Positions 1 to 6,324 of a stretch of DNA of 7,872 bases are shown here, piece by piece. The stretch's first letter is position 1, and each line of letters starts with the position of its first letter. Below the pieces are notes generated by a model. The model saw only the letters and a program-made list of their open reading frames with translations, was not told where the DNA came from and did no database searches. A program made the translations under genes and the position numbers. The DNA lies in the NCBI GenBank assembly GCA_045637425.1, contig JAZTZL010000001.1, forward strand, positions 1-7,872, given 5' to 3'. Source of the stretch: CAJGBR01 sp045637425 (GTDB lineage Bacteria; Bacteroidota; Bacteroidia; Bacteroidales; Rikenellaceae).

Positions 1-378
1 ATTGACAATGCCGAGCAGGCGTTGAGTGTTGCGTGCGAAAAAACGGGCGCAGTCATCTCCAATTACACAGCCGGCCCCGTATATATGGAGAATGGGAATA
101 AGGGTAGTCATCAATGGTTAGTCGAATTTGCGAAGATGCCAGACTCGATTGAGAAATTTACTGCAGAGTTAGATCGCCGACTTCAGGAGGTCAATTCTGA
201 TTACGAAGCAAAACGATTCAATTCCACAACATTGGAGGCTCCGCAACTGACCGTATTGCCCGATGGGACGTTTTATCGTTGGATGCAGAATCGTGGAAAA
301 TTGGGTGGACAGAATAAAGTGCCGCGACTGGCAAATAACAGAGAATACATTGACCAACTGCTGGAATTATTAAAATAA
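1..378 (+). CDS. GH3-like (auxin-responsive promoter family) protein, C-terminal fragment
   Basis: The reading frame is open from the first base of the window and ends at TAA, so the true start lies outside; about 125 C-terminal residues are visible. The tail contains a 'YRWMQNRGKLGGQNKVPRL' segment followed by a short helical end, which I recognise as the C-terminus of the bacterial GH3 family. That family is related to plant acyl-acid-amido synthetases of the adenylate-forming type and usually has about 500 residues. The family fold suggests ATP-dependent acyl-adenylate chemistry, but the bacterial substrate is not established and the ATP-binding motifs are outside the window. The stop codon is 12 bases before the deoxynucleoside kinase start, so the two genes are probably co-transcribed. 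Family assignment rests on the C-terminal motif alone. Confidence 0.75.
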   Translation: MDNAEQALSVACEKTGAVISNYTAGPVYMENGNKGSHQWLVEFAKMPDSIEKFTAELDRRLQEVNSDYEAKRFNSTTLEAPQLTVLPDGTFYRWMQNRGKLGGQNKVPRLANNREYIDQLLELLK

Positions 379-390
379 CACTTTGATACT

Positions 391-990
391 ATGCATATTG
401 CAATCGCAGGAAATATAGGTTCAGGAAAAACATCGCTGACTGAAATTATCGCTGAAAAGCTTGGATTCAAGCCATATTATGAAGATGATAAGAATCCTTA
501 TTTGGCTGATTTTTATGACAATATGACTCAATGGTCATTCAATCTGCAGATATATTTCCTGTCGAAGCGCTTGCGCAGTGTTAAGGCTATTTTGGCAGAG
601 AATTGCAATGTAGTACAGGACCGTACAATTTACGAAGATGCATATATTTTTGCTCGAAATCTGCACCAGATGGGGTTGATGACTACGCGCGATTACTCAA
701 CATATATGGATATTTTTGAGTTGGCAATTGATAGTCTGCCGCAGCCCGACCTGCTGATTTACCTCAAATGCAGCATTCCGACTCTTATAAGTCAGATTCA
801 ACGTCGCGGTCGTGCCTACGAAATGTCCATCAGCAGCGAATACCTGAACAGACTCAACGAGTTATACGAAAATTGGATTCAAAACGAATACAAGGGCAGA
901 CTGTTGGTAATCGACGTGGATAGCGAAGATTTTGTTCTGGTGCCCGAGGATTTGGATAGAATTATCGAACGGGTGAAATCGTTTATGTAA
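391..990 (+). CDS. Deoxynucleoside kinase (dNK/dGK-dAK family)
   Basis: Complete 199-residue protein, close to the usual length of about 200-210 for this family. It should phosphorylate deoxynucleosides (deoxyadenosine/deoxyguanosine, perhaps deoxycytidine) with ATP in the cytosolic salvage pathway to dNTPs. The P-loop GNIGSGKT is at residues 7-14. An acidic YYED segment at 29-32 sits where these enzymes contact the sugar. The family signature DRT is at 77-79 (VVQDRTIYED). An arginine-rich LID is at about 138-144 (RRGRAYE). No truncation or missing key residue was seen. The ATG is placed directly before the conserved P-loop strand, as is normal. There is no Shine-Dalgarno sequence. It follows the GH3-like gene closely and converges with dnaG. 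Substrate preference cannot be read from the sequence. Confidence 0.93.
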   Translation: MHIAIAGNIGSGKTSLTEIIAEKLGFKPYYEDDKNPYLADFYDNMTQWSFNLQIYFLSKRLRSVKAILAENCNVVQDRTIYEDAYIFARNLHQMGLMTTRDYSTYMDIFELAIDSLPQPDLLIYLKCSIPTLISQIQRRGRAYEMSISSEYLNRLNELYENWIQNEYKGRLLVIDVDSEDFVLVPEDLDRIIERVKSFM

Positions 991-1001
991 CCGACTGCCA
1001 A

Positions 1002-3029
1002 TTATATTATTATCCGTGTATATTTCTGACAAAAATATACGCGCGATTCGTTGAGCAGTTTTATGCGGTCGATGAGCCCCACGATCTCCTCCTCACTGAG
1101 TTCAGGCGAGTCGAGACGACTCTGAATCTGAGCAATCATCTGTTCTACGATTTTTGACTTGTAGATATTTATCGTTCTGGGTATCAGGTCGCTCAGACGC
1201 AATCGATCGGGACAAACCGGCATATCGTACTCTTCCCACAACTTACTGGGACGTAATTTCTCATCTTGCATTATGATATCACTCACAGTTTGGGCGATGT
1301 CAATAGATTCGCTGTTGTTGAAAACGTGCATCGGGAATTGCCACCCGTTTTTCTCGAGCGTTTCAAGCGGATCACATTGTGGATTCTCGTTGCGTGCACT
1401 TTCCAATGCCGATTGCCAATGTGCTCGGTAGAGCATCAATATGTTATCGAAAGTTTTATTCTGCAATCTTATGCCGTCGTAATCCAACTCAGAAATGATA
1501 TATTCCGCCACATTTCTGCGCTCGACCTCATCGTTGTCCAATGTGTTGTGAAAGTATTCGTGCCCGTGTTGCAACAGATAACCAATCAACTCGCGTTCAA
1601 ATTGTTCGATTCGATGACTCTCAGTATTGCTGGCTGGCTGCTCGCTTGACTGAGTCTGCTTCTGTTTTTTTTGCTCGATTCTTCTCAGGTTCTCAATTTC
1701 GCGCACCTCCTGTGCTGTGTAGTTGCGTTGGTTAATCTTGCGCAAAACCTCCGAATCGAGAATTTCAGCCTCAATCTCCAACAACTGTGCACACTGCTTT
1801 ACATACACCGAGCGGGTAATCTTATCGGGGATAACTGCGATGGATTCTACAATATCCTTAATAGCGTTTGCTCTGCGTAATGGGTCCGATCCCGCATCTC
1901 CTATCAGAATGTTGGTTTTGAAGGTAATAAAATCTTCGGTATTAGCCTCGATGTAAGCCTCGAGTTCGCTGGCAGTATGTTGTCTTGCAAACGAATCTGG
2001 GTCTTCGCCTTCGGGCAGCGGTACGCAACGAACATTCAGACCCGCCTCGAGAATCATATCTATACCTCTGAGCGATGCTTTTATTCCGGCTGCGTCACCA
2101 TCATATATTACAGTTATGTTTTTAGTGAATCGTGAAATGAGTGTAATTTGCTCCTTCGTCAGCGATGTACCTGAAGATGCCACGACATTCTCAATGCCTG
2201 ATGTGTGCATCGAAATTACATCAGTATAGCCCTCAACCAATATGCAGTTGTCGGCTCGGCTGATAGCGTTGCGAGCAAAGAATATTCCGTACAGCGTTTC
2301 GCTTTTATGATATATATCCGATTCCGGGGAGTTCAGGTACTTGGCAGTCTTTTTCTCGGAAGACATAATTCGCCCCCCAAACCCAATGATGGTTCCGCTG
2401 ACCGAGTGAATTGGAAAGATTACTCTATCTGAGAATCTGTCATACAACGAGCCGTCTTCGCGCTGAATGGTGAGTCCCGTAGCCGTCAGATACTCGAGTT
2501 TATATCCCGCCTTGAGTGCAGCTTGTGAAAATGTATCCTTGCCTGCGGGACAATAGCCGAGTCCGAATTTTTTGATTGCAGAGTCGCTGATTCCGCGTTC
2601 ACGGAGATAACTCAAGCCGATGCTCTGTCCCTGTGGCGTATCATTGAGCGTGTTGACAAAATATTCTGCAGCAAAAGCGTTTACAGCCAGCATACTTTGA
2701 CGTTGGTCGTGAGCCTGTTGCTGTTCGGGAGTCAGTTCACGGTCTTGAACTTCAATGTTGTACTTGCGACCGATGTACTTCATCGCATCAACGAAGCTTA
2801 GGTGTTCGTGTTCCATAACGAATGTTACGGCATTCCCGGCTTTGCCACACCCGAAACACTTGAACACTCCTTTAGCTGGCGAGACTACAAATGATGGAGT
2901 TTTCTCGTTGTGGAACGGACAGCACGCAATGTAGTTAACTCCGCGTTTTTTCAGAGTTACAAAATCACTGACAACCTCCACAATATTGGCGACTGCGAAT
3001 ATTTTATCTTTTATAGCCGGGTCAATCAT
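1002..3029 (-). CDS. dnaG: DNA primase DnaG
   Basis: Full-length bacterial primase, 675 residues from the chosen start, making RNA primers at the replication fork. The N-terminal CHC2 zinc ribbon is visible as C37-x2-H40-x17-C58-x2-C61. The catalytic core follows, with an RNA-polymerase basic region (DRVIFPI near residue 202) and a Toprim domain carrying the metal-binding acids EGYTD (266-270), DGDAAG (310-315) and DPDSF (343-347). A Q/K/S-rich linker at about 450-480 leads to a C-terminal domain expected to bind the replicative helicase DnaB. An in-frame ATG six codons upstream (3047) would give 681 residues. I prefer 3029 because family members begin 'MID...' and because a promoter -7 box (3035-3042) lies between the two ATGs. 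It has its own promoter, but read-through from the upstream sigma cassette is possible. Confidence 0.96.
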   Translation of the reverse strand: MIDPAIKDKIFAVANIVEVVSDFVTLKKRGVNYIACCPFHNEKTPSFVVSPAKGVFKCFGCGKAGNAVTFVMEHEHLSFVDAMKYIGRKYNIEVQDRELTPEQQQAHDQRQSMLAVNAFAAEYFVNTLNDTPQGQSIGLSYLRERGISDSAIKKFGLGYCPAGKDTFSQAALKAGYKLEYLTATGLTIQREDGSLYDRFSDRVIFPIHSVSGTIIGFGGRIMSSEKKTAKYLNSPESDIYHKSETLYGIFFARNAISRADNCILVEGYTDVISMHTSGIENVVASSGTSLTKEQITLISRFTKNITVIYDGDAAGIKASLRGIDMILEAGLNVRCVPLPEGEDPDSFARQHTASELEAYIEANTEDFITFKTNILIGDAGSDPLRRANAIKDIVESIAVIPDKITRSVYVKQCAQLLEIEAEILDSEVLRKINQRNYTAQEVREIENLRRIEQKKQKQTQSSEQPASNTESHRIEQFERELIGYLLQHGHEYFHNTLDNDEVERRNVAEYIISELDYDGIRLQNKTFDNILMLYRAHWQSALESARNENPQCDPLETLEKNGWQFPMHVFNNSESIDIAQTVSDIIMQDEKLRPSKLWEEYDMPVCPDRLRLSDLIPRTINIYKSKIVEQMIAQIQSRLDSPELSEEEIVGLIDRIKLLNESRVYFCQKYTRIII
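1015..1043. terminator. Hairpin inside the dnaG 3' end, possible shared terminator
   Basis: CGTGTATATTT (1015-1025) pairs with AAATATACGCG (1033-1043), 11 pairs with one wobble and a 7-base loop. It lies within the last codons of dnaG, and the dnaG and kinase stop codons are only 11 bases apart, leaving no room for a normal intergenic terminator. On the dnaG strand the stem is followed by an AT-rich run (about 1013-1001) but no clean poly-T. A terminator role is inferred. Confidence 0.4.
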
Positions 3030-3034
3030 AGTCG

Positions 3035-3042
3035 CAAAGATA
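3035..3042 (-). promoter_or_regulatory. Bacteroidota -7 promoter element for dnaG
   Basis: Read on the minus strand this is TATCTTTG followed by C, an exact match to TAnnTTTGY. Only five bases (CGACT) separate it from the dnaG ATG at 3029, so transcription would start at or next to the start codon. A -33 TTG at the canonical 19-21 base spacing was not found. Confidence 0.55.
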
Positions 3043-3081
3043 ACCAAAATCTAAAAGATAAAAAATCTGTCGACAATAATT

Positions 3082-3444
3082 TTAATAGTTATTGAATTTA
3101 TAATCCGATTTAAGTTGATAAGCGACAACAATAAGTGTTATTACGATGCCTATAAGTGAGATTATTAGTTTTGTTTCGGACATAAGCAGAATCTCGTCTG
3201 CCGTATTGAGCCACAGTGATACAAATTTCTTAAATATTTTGTACACCACCTCTTTACCGTCGAACAAAAATAGTATAGAACAACTGACAACTCCACCTAC
3301 GAATGCCGAAATATATGATATTAACTTAGGTGAACCTCTGCGGATTTTGCGCATAACCTTGCGCGAGAAGTCGATATTTTCGACCTCGAATCTATTTTCT
3401 TTCAAAAATTTTGAAATCAATTTATCTTGTTCAGAATCATTCAT
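3082..3444 (-). CDS. Small two-TM membrane protein, DUF5056-like, putative anti-sigma factor
   Basis: This 120-residue protein has a charged N-terminal segment (1-40) containing 'FSRKVMRKI' at 26-34, a first membrane helix at about 41-61, a short loop, a second helix at about 92-110 and a basic tail ending at Y120. The opening pattern (D-K-L-I-x-K-F-x-K-E-N ... F-S-R-K-V-M) resembles the DUF5056 proteins found beside sigma factors in Bacteroidales; I recall this from memory and have not searched. The start codon overlaps the end of the sigma gene by 8 bases, which implies translational coupling and a joint role. The cytoplasmic N-terminus plus membrane helices suits an anti-sigma factor, but no zinc-binding anti-sigma motif (HxxxCxxC) is present. 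The anti-sigma role is inferred from context only. Confidence 0.8.
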   Translation of the reverse strand: MNDSEQDKLISKFLKENRFEVENIDFSRKVMRKIRRGSPKLISYISAFVGGVVSCSILFLFDGKEVVYKIFKKFVSLWLNTADEILLMSETKLIISLIGIVITLIVVAYQLKSDYKFNNY

Positions 3445-3982
3445 AGCCGTTTTGTTTTAAGAATTTAGATAGTTTCATTCTTGCGCGCGACAGGTGTGAT
3501 TTTATTGTTCCACTTGGTAGCCCGATAATATTGCAGATATCTGAAACTGAGATATCCTCCATATAGTGCAGTGTTATGCAGGTTCGTTCCGTTAAGGTGA
3601 GAATGCTAAGCGCATTGTATAGGTCGGTCGAGTTGTCAATTCGGTCGCTCGTCATAGTGATAGAGTGTTTTGCCTCTAATTCGGTTGAGGTGTTCTTTTG
3701 CGTGCGTAAGTAATCATATAACACGTTGTATCCGATACTGTGCAGCCACGTCGAAAAACTTGATTTTCGATTGAAACTTGCCAGATTAAGATATGCCTTA
3801 ATGAATGTCTCCTGAGCAAGGTCATCGCTTAGCATCTTATTGCCGAGAGTCTGATTCAAAAAGAACCTCCGGAGGTCCGATTGGTGTCTCTGCACCAGCT
3901 TGTCGAACGCCCGGGTGTCCTTGAATATCAGCACCTGTGCAATTAATGCCAAATCGCTGAGATTATTTTTTGACCTGTTCAC
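3437..3982 (-). CDS. ECF-type RNA polymerase sigma factor
   Basis: This 181-residue protein has the compact two-domain ECF layout. Region 2 spans about 24-94, with the core-binding DDLAQETFIKAY stretch at 53-64 and FSTWLHSIGYNVLYDYLR at 76-93. A short polar linker follows. Region 4 spans about 121-176, with a helix-turn-helix reading 'DISVSDICNIIGLPSGTIKS' at 143-162 and then HLSRARMKL. It should direct RNA polymerase to a small set of promoters in response to a signal, probably membrane-derived. The start is GTG, five bases after the stop of the DUF6249-like gene; the first internal methionine (M50) would cut region 2. The 3' end overlaps the small membrane protein gene by 8 bases. No extra C-terminal signalling domain is present. 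Targets are unknown. Confidence 0.93.
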   Translation of the reverse strand: MNRSKNNLSDLALIAQVLIFKDTRAFDKLVQRHQSDLRRFFLNQTLGNKMLSDDLAQETFIKAYLNLASFNRKSSFSTWLHSIGYNVLYDYLRTQKNTSTELEAKHSITMTSDRIDNSTDLYNALSILTLTERTCITLHYMEDISVSDICNIIGLPSGTIKSHLSRARMKLSKFLKQNGYE

Positions 3983-3987
3983 AATTG

Positions 3988-4647
3988 CTATTCGCTCTTT
4001 TGAGGAGTGTTGTCGTTAATATTTTTGTTACTCATTTTATGAGCAATAAGTTGTCCTATTCCGATGCAGATTGCAATGGCTCCGAAGCCTATGCCAAGAC
4101 TAAAGTCTTCGCAAACCATTCCAAAGAATATGGTCAGACCTACGCCCAAGGATATGTTTTTGACTCCTTTTTTATTGTAATCTTTTTTGAGTAGTGATTC
4201 GTGAACATTCTGTCCTGACGCTATGATTTCGCGAATCAACTTATTGCGGTTATAGCTTTTCCATATTGAAATTCCGATGATTATCAGGATTATTATTATG
4301 GGCATTAATAAACATAGCAAAAGGGTGAGTGTGATGCCTGATGTGATGTCTATGATATCGCCATCATCGTTTTTGAAATCGAATGCAAATTTAATCGGGT
4401 CTTTGAGCAAATGTTTTAATGAATCAGAATTGTTAGCTTCGAGAATGGAGTCGATCGTCGCCTTTGTGCCACTAAGTGTGGTAGAGTGTGATTCGCTTAT
4501 TTTGGTTTTGCCATCTTTGTCTCTGGCCATCACCAATACGTGAGTGTGAATGACTGGTTTTGAGACTTTGACAGAGTCATACTTTGCAAATGTCATTGCC
4601 GGGGTCAGCATCATCAGTGCAACCAGTAGTGTGAAAATTCTTTTCAT
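3988..4647 (-). CDS. Signal-peptide membrane protein, DUF6249-like
   Basis: This 219-residue protein starts with a clear signal peptide (MKRIFTLLVALMML..., probable cleavage after the TFA at 19-21). A polar segment of about 80 residues (22-102) follows, then a strongly hydrophobic isoleucine-rich helix (about 103-129), a basic cytoplasmic stretch (RNKLIREIIASGQNV at about 134-148) and two further hydrophobic helices (about 165-179 and 183-203). The 'LIREIIASGQ...GVKNISLGVGLTIF...GIGQLIAHK' pattern resembles DUF6249 proteins of Bacteroidales; this is from memory, not a search. It is first in the cassette, five bases ahead of the sigma gene, so a sensor or accessory role for the sigma factor is plausible but unproven. 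It might instead be an unrelated envelope protein sharing the transcript. Confidence 0.85.
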   Translation of the reverse strand: MKRIFTLLVALMMLTPAMTFAKYDSVKVSKPVIHTHVLVMARDKDGKTKISESHSTTLSGTKATIDSILEANNSDSLKHLLKDPIKFAFDFKNDDGDIIDITSGITLTLLLCLLMPIIIILIIIGISIWKSYNRNKLIREIIASGQNVHESLLKKDYNKKGVKNISLGVGLTIFFGMVCEDFSLGIGFGAIAICIGIGQLIAHKMSNKNINDNTPQKSE

Positions 4648-4718
4648 AATTAATGAGTTGTTTGTTTTTGTTAAAATAGTCTTTTATTCATTAGACGTAT
4701 TTGATTGGCATTTGGTTG

Positions 4719-4727
4719 CAAAATGTA
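4719..4727 (-). promoter_or_regulatory. Possible -7 element for the sigma cassette
   Basis: Read on the minus strand this is TACATTTTG, one base longer than the Bacteroidota -7 consensus TAnnTTTG. It lies about 72 bases upstream of the DUF6249-like start. I see no convincing -33 TTTG at the right distance. If the cassette is driven by its own ECF factor, the true promoter may not resemble the housekeeping consensus. Confidence 0.22.
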
Positions 4728-4752
4728 TAAAATAATTTTTAAAATTTTGTCG

Positions 4753-4786
4753 AAGTAGAAAATAATATACATAATAGTTTCTACTT
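4753..4786. repeat. 9-bp perfect inverted repeat (AAGTAGAAA / TTTCTACTT)
   Basis: The arms are 4753-4761 and 4778-4786, separated by 16 AT-rich bases, all within the divergent promoter region. An alternative overlapping pair, ATAATATA (4762-4769) with TATATTAT (4786-4793), also exists, so some pairing is expected from composition. The GC-containing 9-base arms are less likely to be chance. It could be an operator for a dimeric regulator or an RNA hairpin. No poly-T tract follows on either strand that would make it a clear terminator. Confidence 0.45.
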
Positions 4787-4877
4787 ATATTATATAAAGA
4801 ATTGTCTAAATGGAAAATAAAATGTCAATTGTCTCGATTTTTTCCAATGAAGTTTATTATCTCTTGCAAAAAAGTAT

Positions 4878-4885
4878 TATATTTG
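4878..4885 (+). promoter_or_regulatory. Bacteroidota -7 promoter element for the envelope pair
   Basis: TATATTTG is an exact match to TAnnTTTG. A weak TTTA at 4853-4856, 21 bases upstream, could serve as the -33 element. Transcription would begin near 4892, giving a leader of roughly 27 bases to the preferred ATG at 4919 (15 to the ATG at 4907). Confidence 0.55.
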
Positions 4886-4918
4886 TGGTACAATTCTAAC
4901 TAAAAAATGTTTGAAAAT

Positions 4919-5359
4919 ATGAAGAAAATTATTTCATTGCTTTTTTGCATTATGCTCTTTACCGGTGTAAAGGCACAAGGTTATGAGTGGGGTGTCGGCT
5001 TAAGAGGCGGTTACTCGTATGGTTTGACTGCTAAGTATAACTTTAATGCAGCAAACTCACTCGAAGGTATTCTTGCTTTCAATCACGGTGTACACTTCAC
5101 TGGTCTCTACCAATTTAATATGCCTGTGATTAGCGAAGGTTTCAGATTCTACTACGGTCTGGGTGGTAATCTCGGTTCGTGGAAAAAGGCTGAAACTACG
5201 AAATTCACTTTGGGCGTAGACGGCATTGTGGGACTTGAATATAAAATTAAACAACTTCCATTGTTGTTGTCTATCGACTACAAACCCTGTCTGAATCTTA
5301 TCGGACACACAGGTTTGTTGGGTGCAGATTTTGCATTCTCTATGAGATTCACTTTCTAG
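4919..5359 (+). CDS. Small secreted outer-membrane beta-barrel-like protein
   Basis: This 146-residue protein (150 from the alternative ATG at 4907) begins with a textbook signal peptide, MKKIISLLFCIMLFTGVKAQ, probably cut after KAQ or nearby. The mature part alternates polar and aromatic/glycine residues (GLRGGYSYGLTAKYNF, GFRFYYGLGGNLG, LLSIDYKPCLNL, FAFSMRFTF) as expected of membrane-spanning beta strands. It ends in phenylalanine, the usual terminal residue for outer-membrane barrel insertion. I chose 4919 because it gives the cleaner signal peptide. At this size it could form a small barrel of about eight strands. Its function is unknown; no enzyme motif is visible. It is the first gene of a pair, only 10 bases before the coiled-coil lipoprotein. 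Confidence 0.85.
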   Translation: MKKIISLLFCIMLFTGVKAQGYEWGVGLRGGYSYGLTAKYNFNAANSLEGILAFNHGVHFTGLYQFNMPVISEGFRFYYGLGGNLGSWKKAETTKFTLGVDGIVGLEYKIKQLPLLLSIDYKPCLNLIGHTGLLGADFAFSMRFTF

Positions 5360-5369
5360 TATAGAATTT

Positions 5370-6248
5370 ATGAGAAAATTCTCCATCTTGAGCATAGCGT
5401 TCTTTTTGGTTGGTGCATTTTCGTGTGTCAGCCGTCAGACCGCAAAGCAACTCACTTCGCAAAAAGATTCGTTGGCGTTGGTGGCTGCTGCGAAAGATTC
5501 GATATTGAATGATGTCTTTGCATCATTGACTGCAATTTCGGAAAATCTCGATATGATTAAGAGTCGCGAAAATATCGTTACTGCGCAAAGTGGCGAATTG
5601 AATCGCGAAACTAAAACTAAAATCTCTGAAGATATTCAGGAAATTGACCAATTGTTGCTGGAGAACAGACAGACTATCGAACGTCTGAAAAATTCGGCTG
5701 AGCAGTTGCGAAAAGCTAATGTTCGTATTGCTAAACTTGATAAACTCATAGCAACACTCAATGCTCAAATAGACCAGAAAGATCGCGAAATTACATCATT
5801 GAAGGAGAACCTCGAAAAGAGAAATGTTGAAATAAAACAGCTGACTAGCAAAGTTGCTACGCTGAATAGCACGGTTGCAGAACTCGACATTAAACGTGCT
5901 GCACTTGAAATTCAGGTTGATAATCAGGCTAGAGAACTCAATACGGCTTACTACATAGTGGGCACTGCCAAAGAGTTGATTGCGCAGGGTGTCATTACTA
6001 AATCAGGATTCCTGAAAAAAACTTTCAAGGTTAATGGAAATACCGATATTAACAATATGACCAGAGTCGATATCAGAACTACAAGCGGATTCAAAATCAA
6101 CCACAAGAGAATTGCGATTGCCAGCACTCACCCAAGCGACTCGTACACATTGGTTAAGAATGCCAATGGTGAAATCGAAAAACTCGAAATTAAAGACCGA
6201 GTTCGTTTCTGGGAGAGTTCGCGAGTATTTGTCTTAGTCTGCAAATAA
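5370..6248 (+). CDS. Coiled-coil putative lipoprotein, function unknown
   Basis: This 292-residue protein has a hydrophobic signal sequence (1-18) ending in AFSC, with Cys19 as the likely lipidation site. The lipobox is weak because position -3 is Ala. Residues from about 80 to 192 are almost pure heptad-type coiled coil (repeated L/I every 3-4 residues with K/E/Q), long enough to span much of the periplasm. The C-terminal domain (about 193-292, starting 'NTAYYIVGTAKELI' and ending 'FWESSRVFVLVCK') is globular and rich in beta strands. I recall similar coiled-coil lipoproteins with this tail in Bacteroidales, without a known function. The sequence gives no enzyme motif; SMC-like labels sometimes attached to such proteins reflect only the coiled coil. 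It is probably co-transcribed with the barrel protein 10 bases upstream and followed by a hairpin. Confidence 0.88.
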   Translation: MRKFSILSIAFFLVGAFSCVSRQTAKQLTSQKDSLALVAAAKDSILNDVFASLTAISENLDMIKSRENIVTAQSGELNRETKTKISEDIQEIDQLLLENRQTIERLKNSAEQLRKANVRIAKLDKLIATLNAQIDQKDREITSLKENLEKRNVEIKQLTSKVATLNSTVAELDIKRAALEIQVDNQARELNTAYYIVGTAKELIAQGVITKSGFLKKTFKVNGNTDINNMTRVDIRTTSGFKINHKRIAIASTHPSDSYTLVKNANGEIEKLEIKDRVRFWESSRVFVLVCK

Positions 6249-6272
6249 TCGGCAAACTGAAAAACGAACAAT

Positions 6273-6306
6273 TTGAGGGTGTCTGTCCAAGAGGGAGCAC
6301 CCTCAA
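6273..6306 (+). terminator. Bulged hairpin between the envelope pair and cinA
   Basis: TTGAGGGTG (6273-6281) pairs perfectly with CACCCTCAA (6298-6306). Allowing single-base bulges at 6282 and 6285, the stem continues through CT/AG and TCC/GGG to an AAGA tetraloop (6289-6292), giving about 14 pairs. The following TTATTAAT is only a weak U-tract. The hairpin ends 18 bases before the cinA ATG, so it is either the terminator of the upstream pair or a structured leader of cinA. Confidence 0.55.
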
Positions 6307-6324
6307 TTATTAATATGATAATTT

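Larger units (their letters stand above)
4648..4918. other. AT-rich divergent intergenic region
   Basis: These 271 bases separate the sigma cassette (leftward) from the envelope pair (rightward) and are much richer in A+T than the flanking genes. I see no coding frame of interest. The region holds a good rightward -7 box (4878-4885), a weak leftward -7-like sequence (4719-4727) and a perfect 9-base inverted repeat (4753-4761 with 4778-4786). It should contain both divergent promoters. Confidence 0.7.

Noticed and set aside
379..390. CACTTTGATACT before the kinase as a possible -7 promoter box
   Set aside because: The required TA two bases before TTTG is missing, and the 12-base spacing to the upstream stop fits an operon.
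1266..1649. 127-codon plus-strand open frame inside dnaG
   Set aside because: It is antisense to a clearly conserved dnaG, with no recognisable domain and no independent signals.
3030..3047. Upstream in-frame ATG giving a 681-residue DnaG (MVIFAT added)
   Set aside because: The extra six residues are not typical of the family, and an exact -7 promoter box overlaps the upstream stretch.
3146..3460. 104-codon plus-strand open frame opposite the small membrane protein
   Set aside because: It is a shadow of the DUF5056-like gene, which has membrane helices and operon overlap in its favour.
4762..4793. Alternative AT-only inverted repeat ATAATATA / TATATTAT
   Set aside because: It is composed only of A and T in an AT-rich gap, so it is expected by chance.
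4907..4918. Upstream in-frame ATG giving MFEN before the barrel protein's signal peptide
   Set aside because: It puts an acidic residue ahead of the MKK signal peptide start; ATG 4919 gives a standard signal sequence, though 4907 cannot be excluded.
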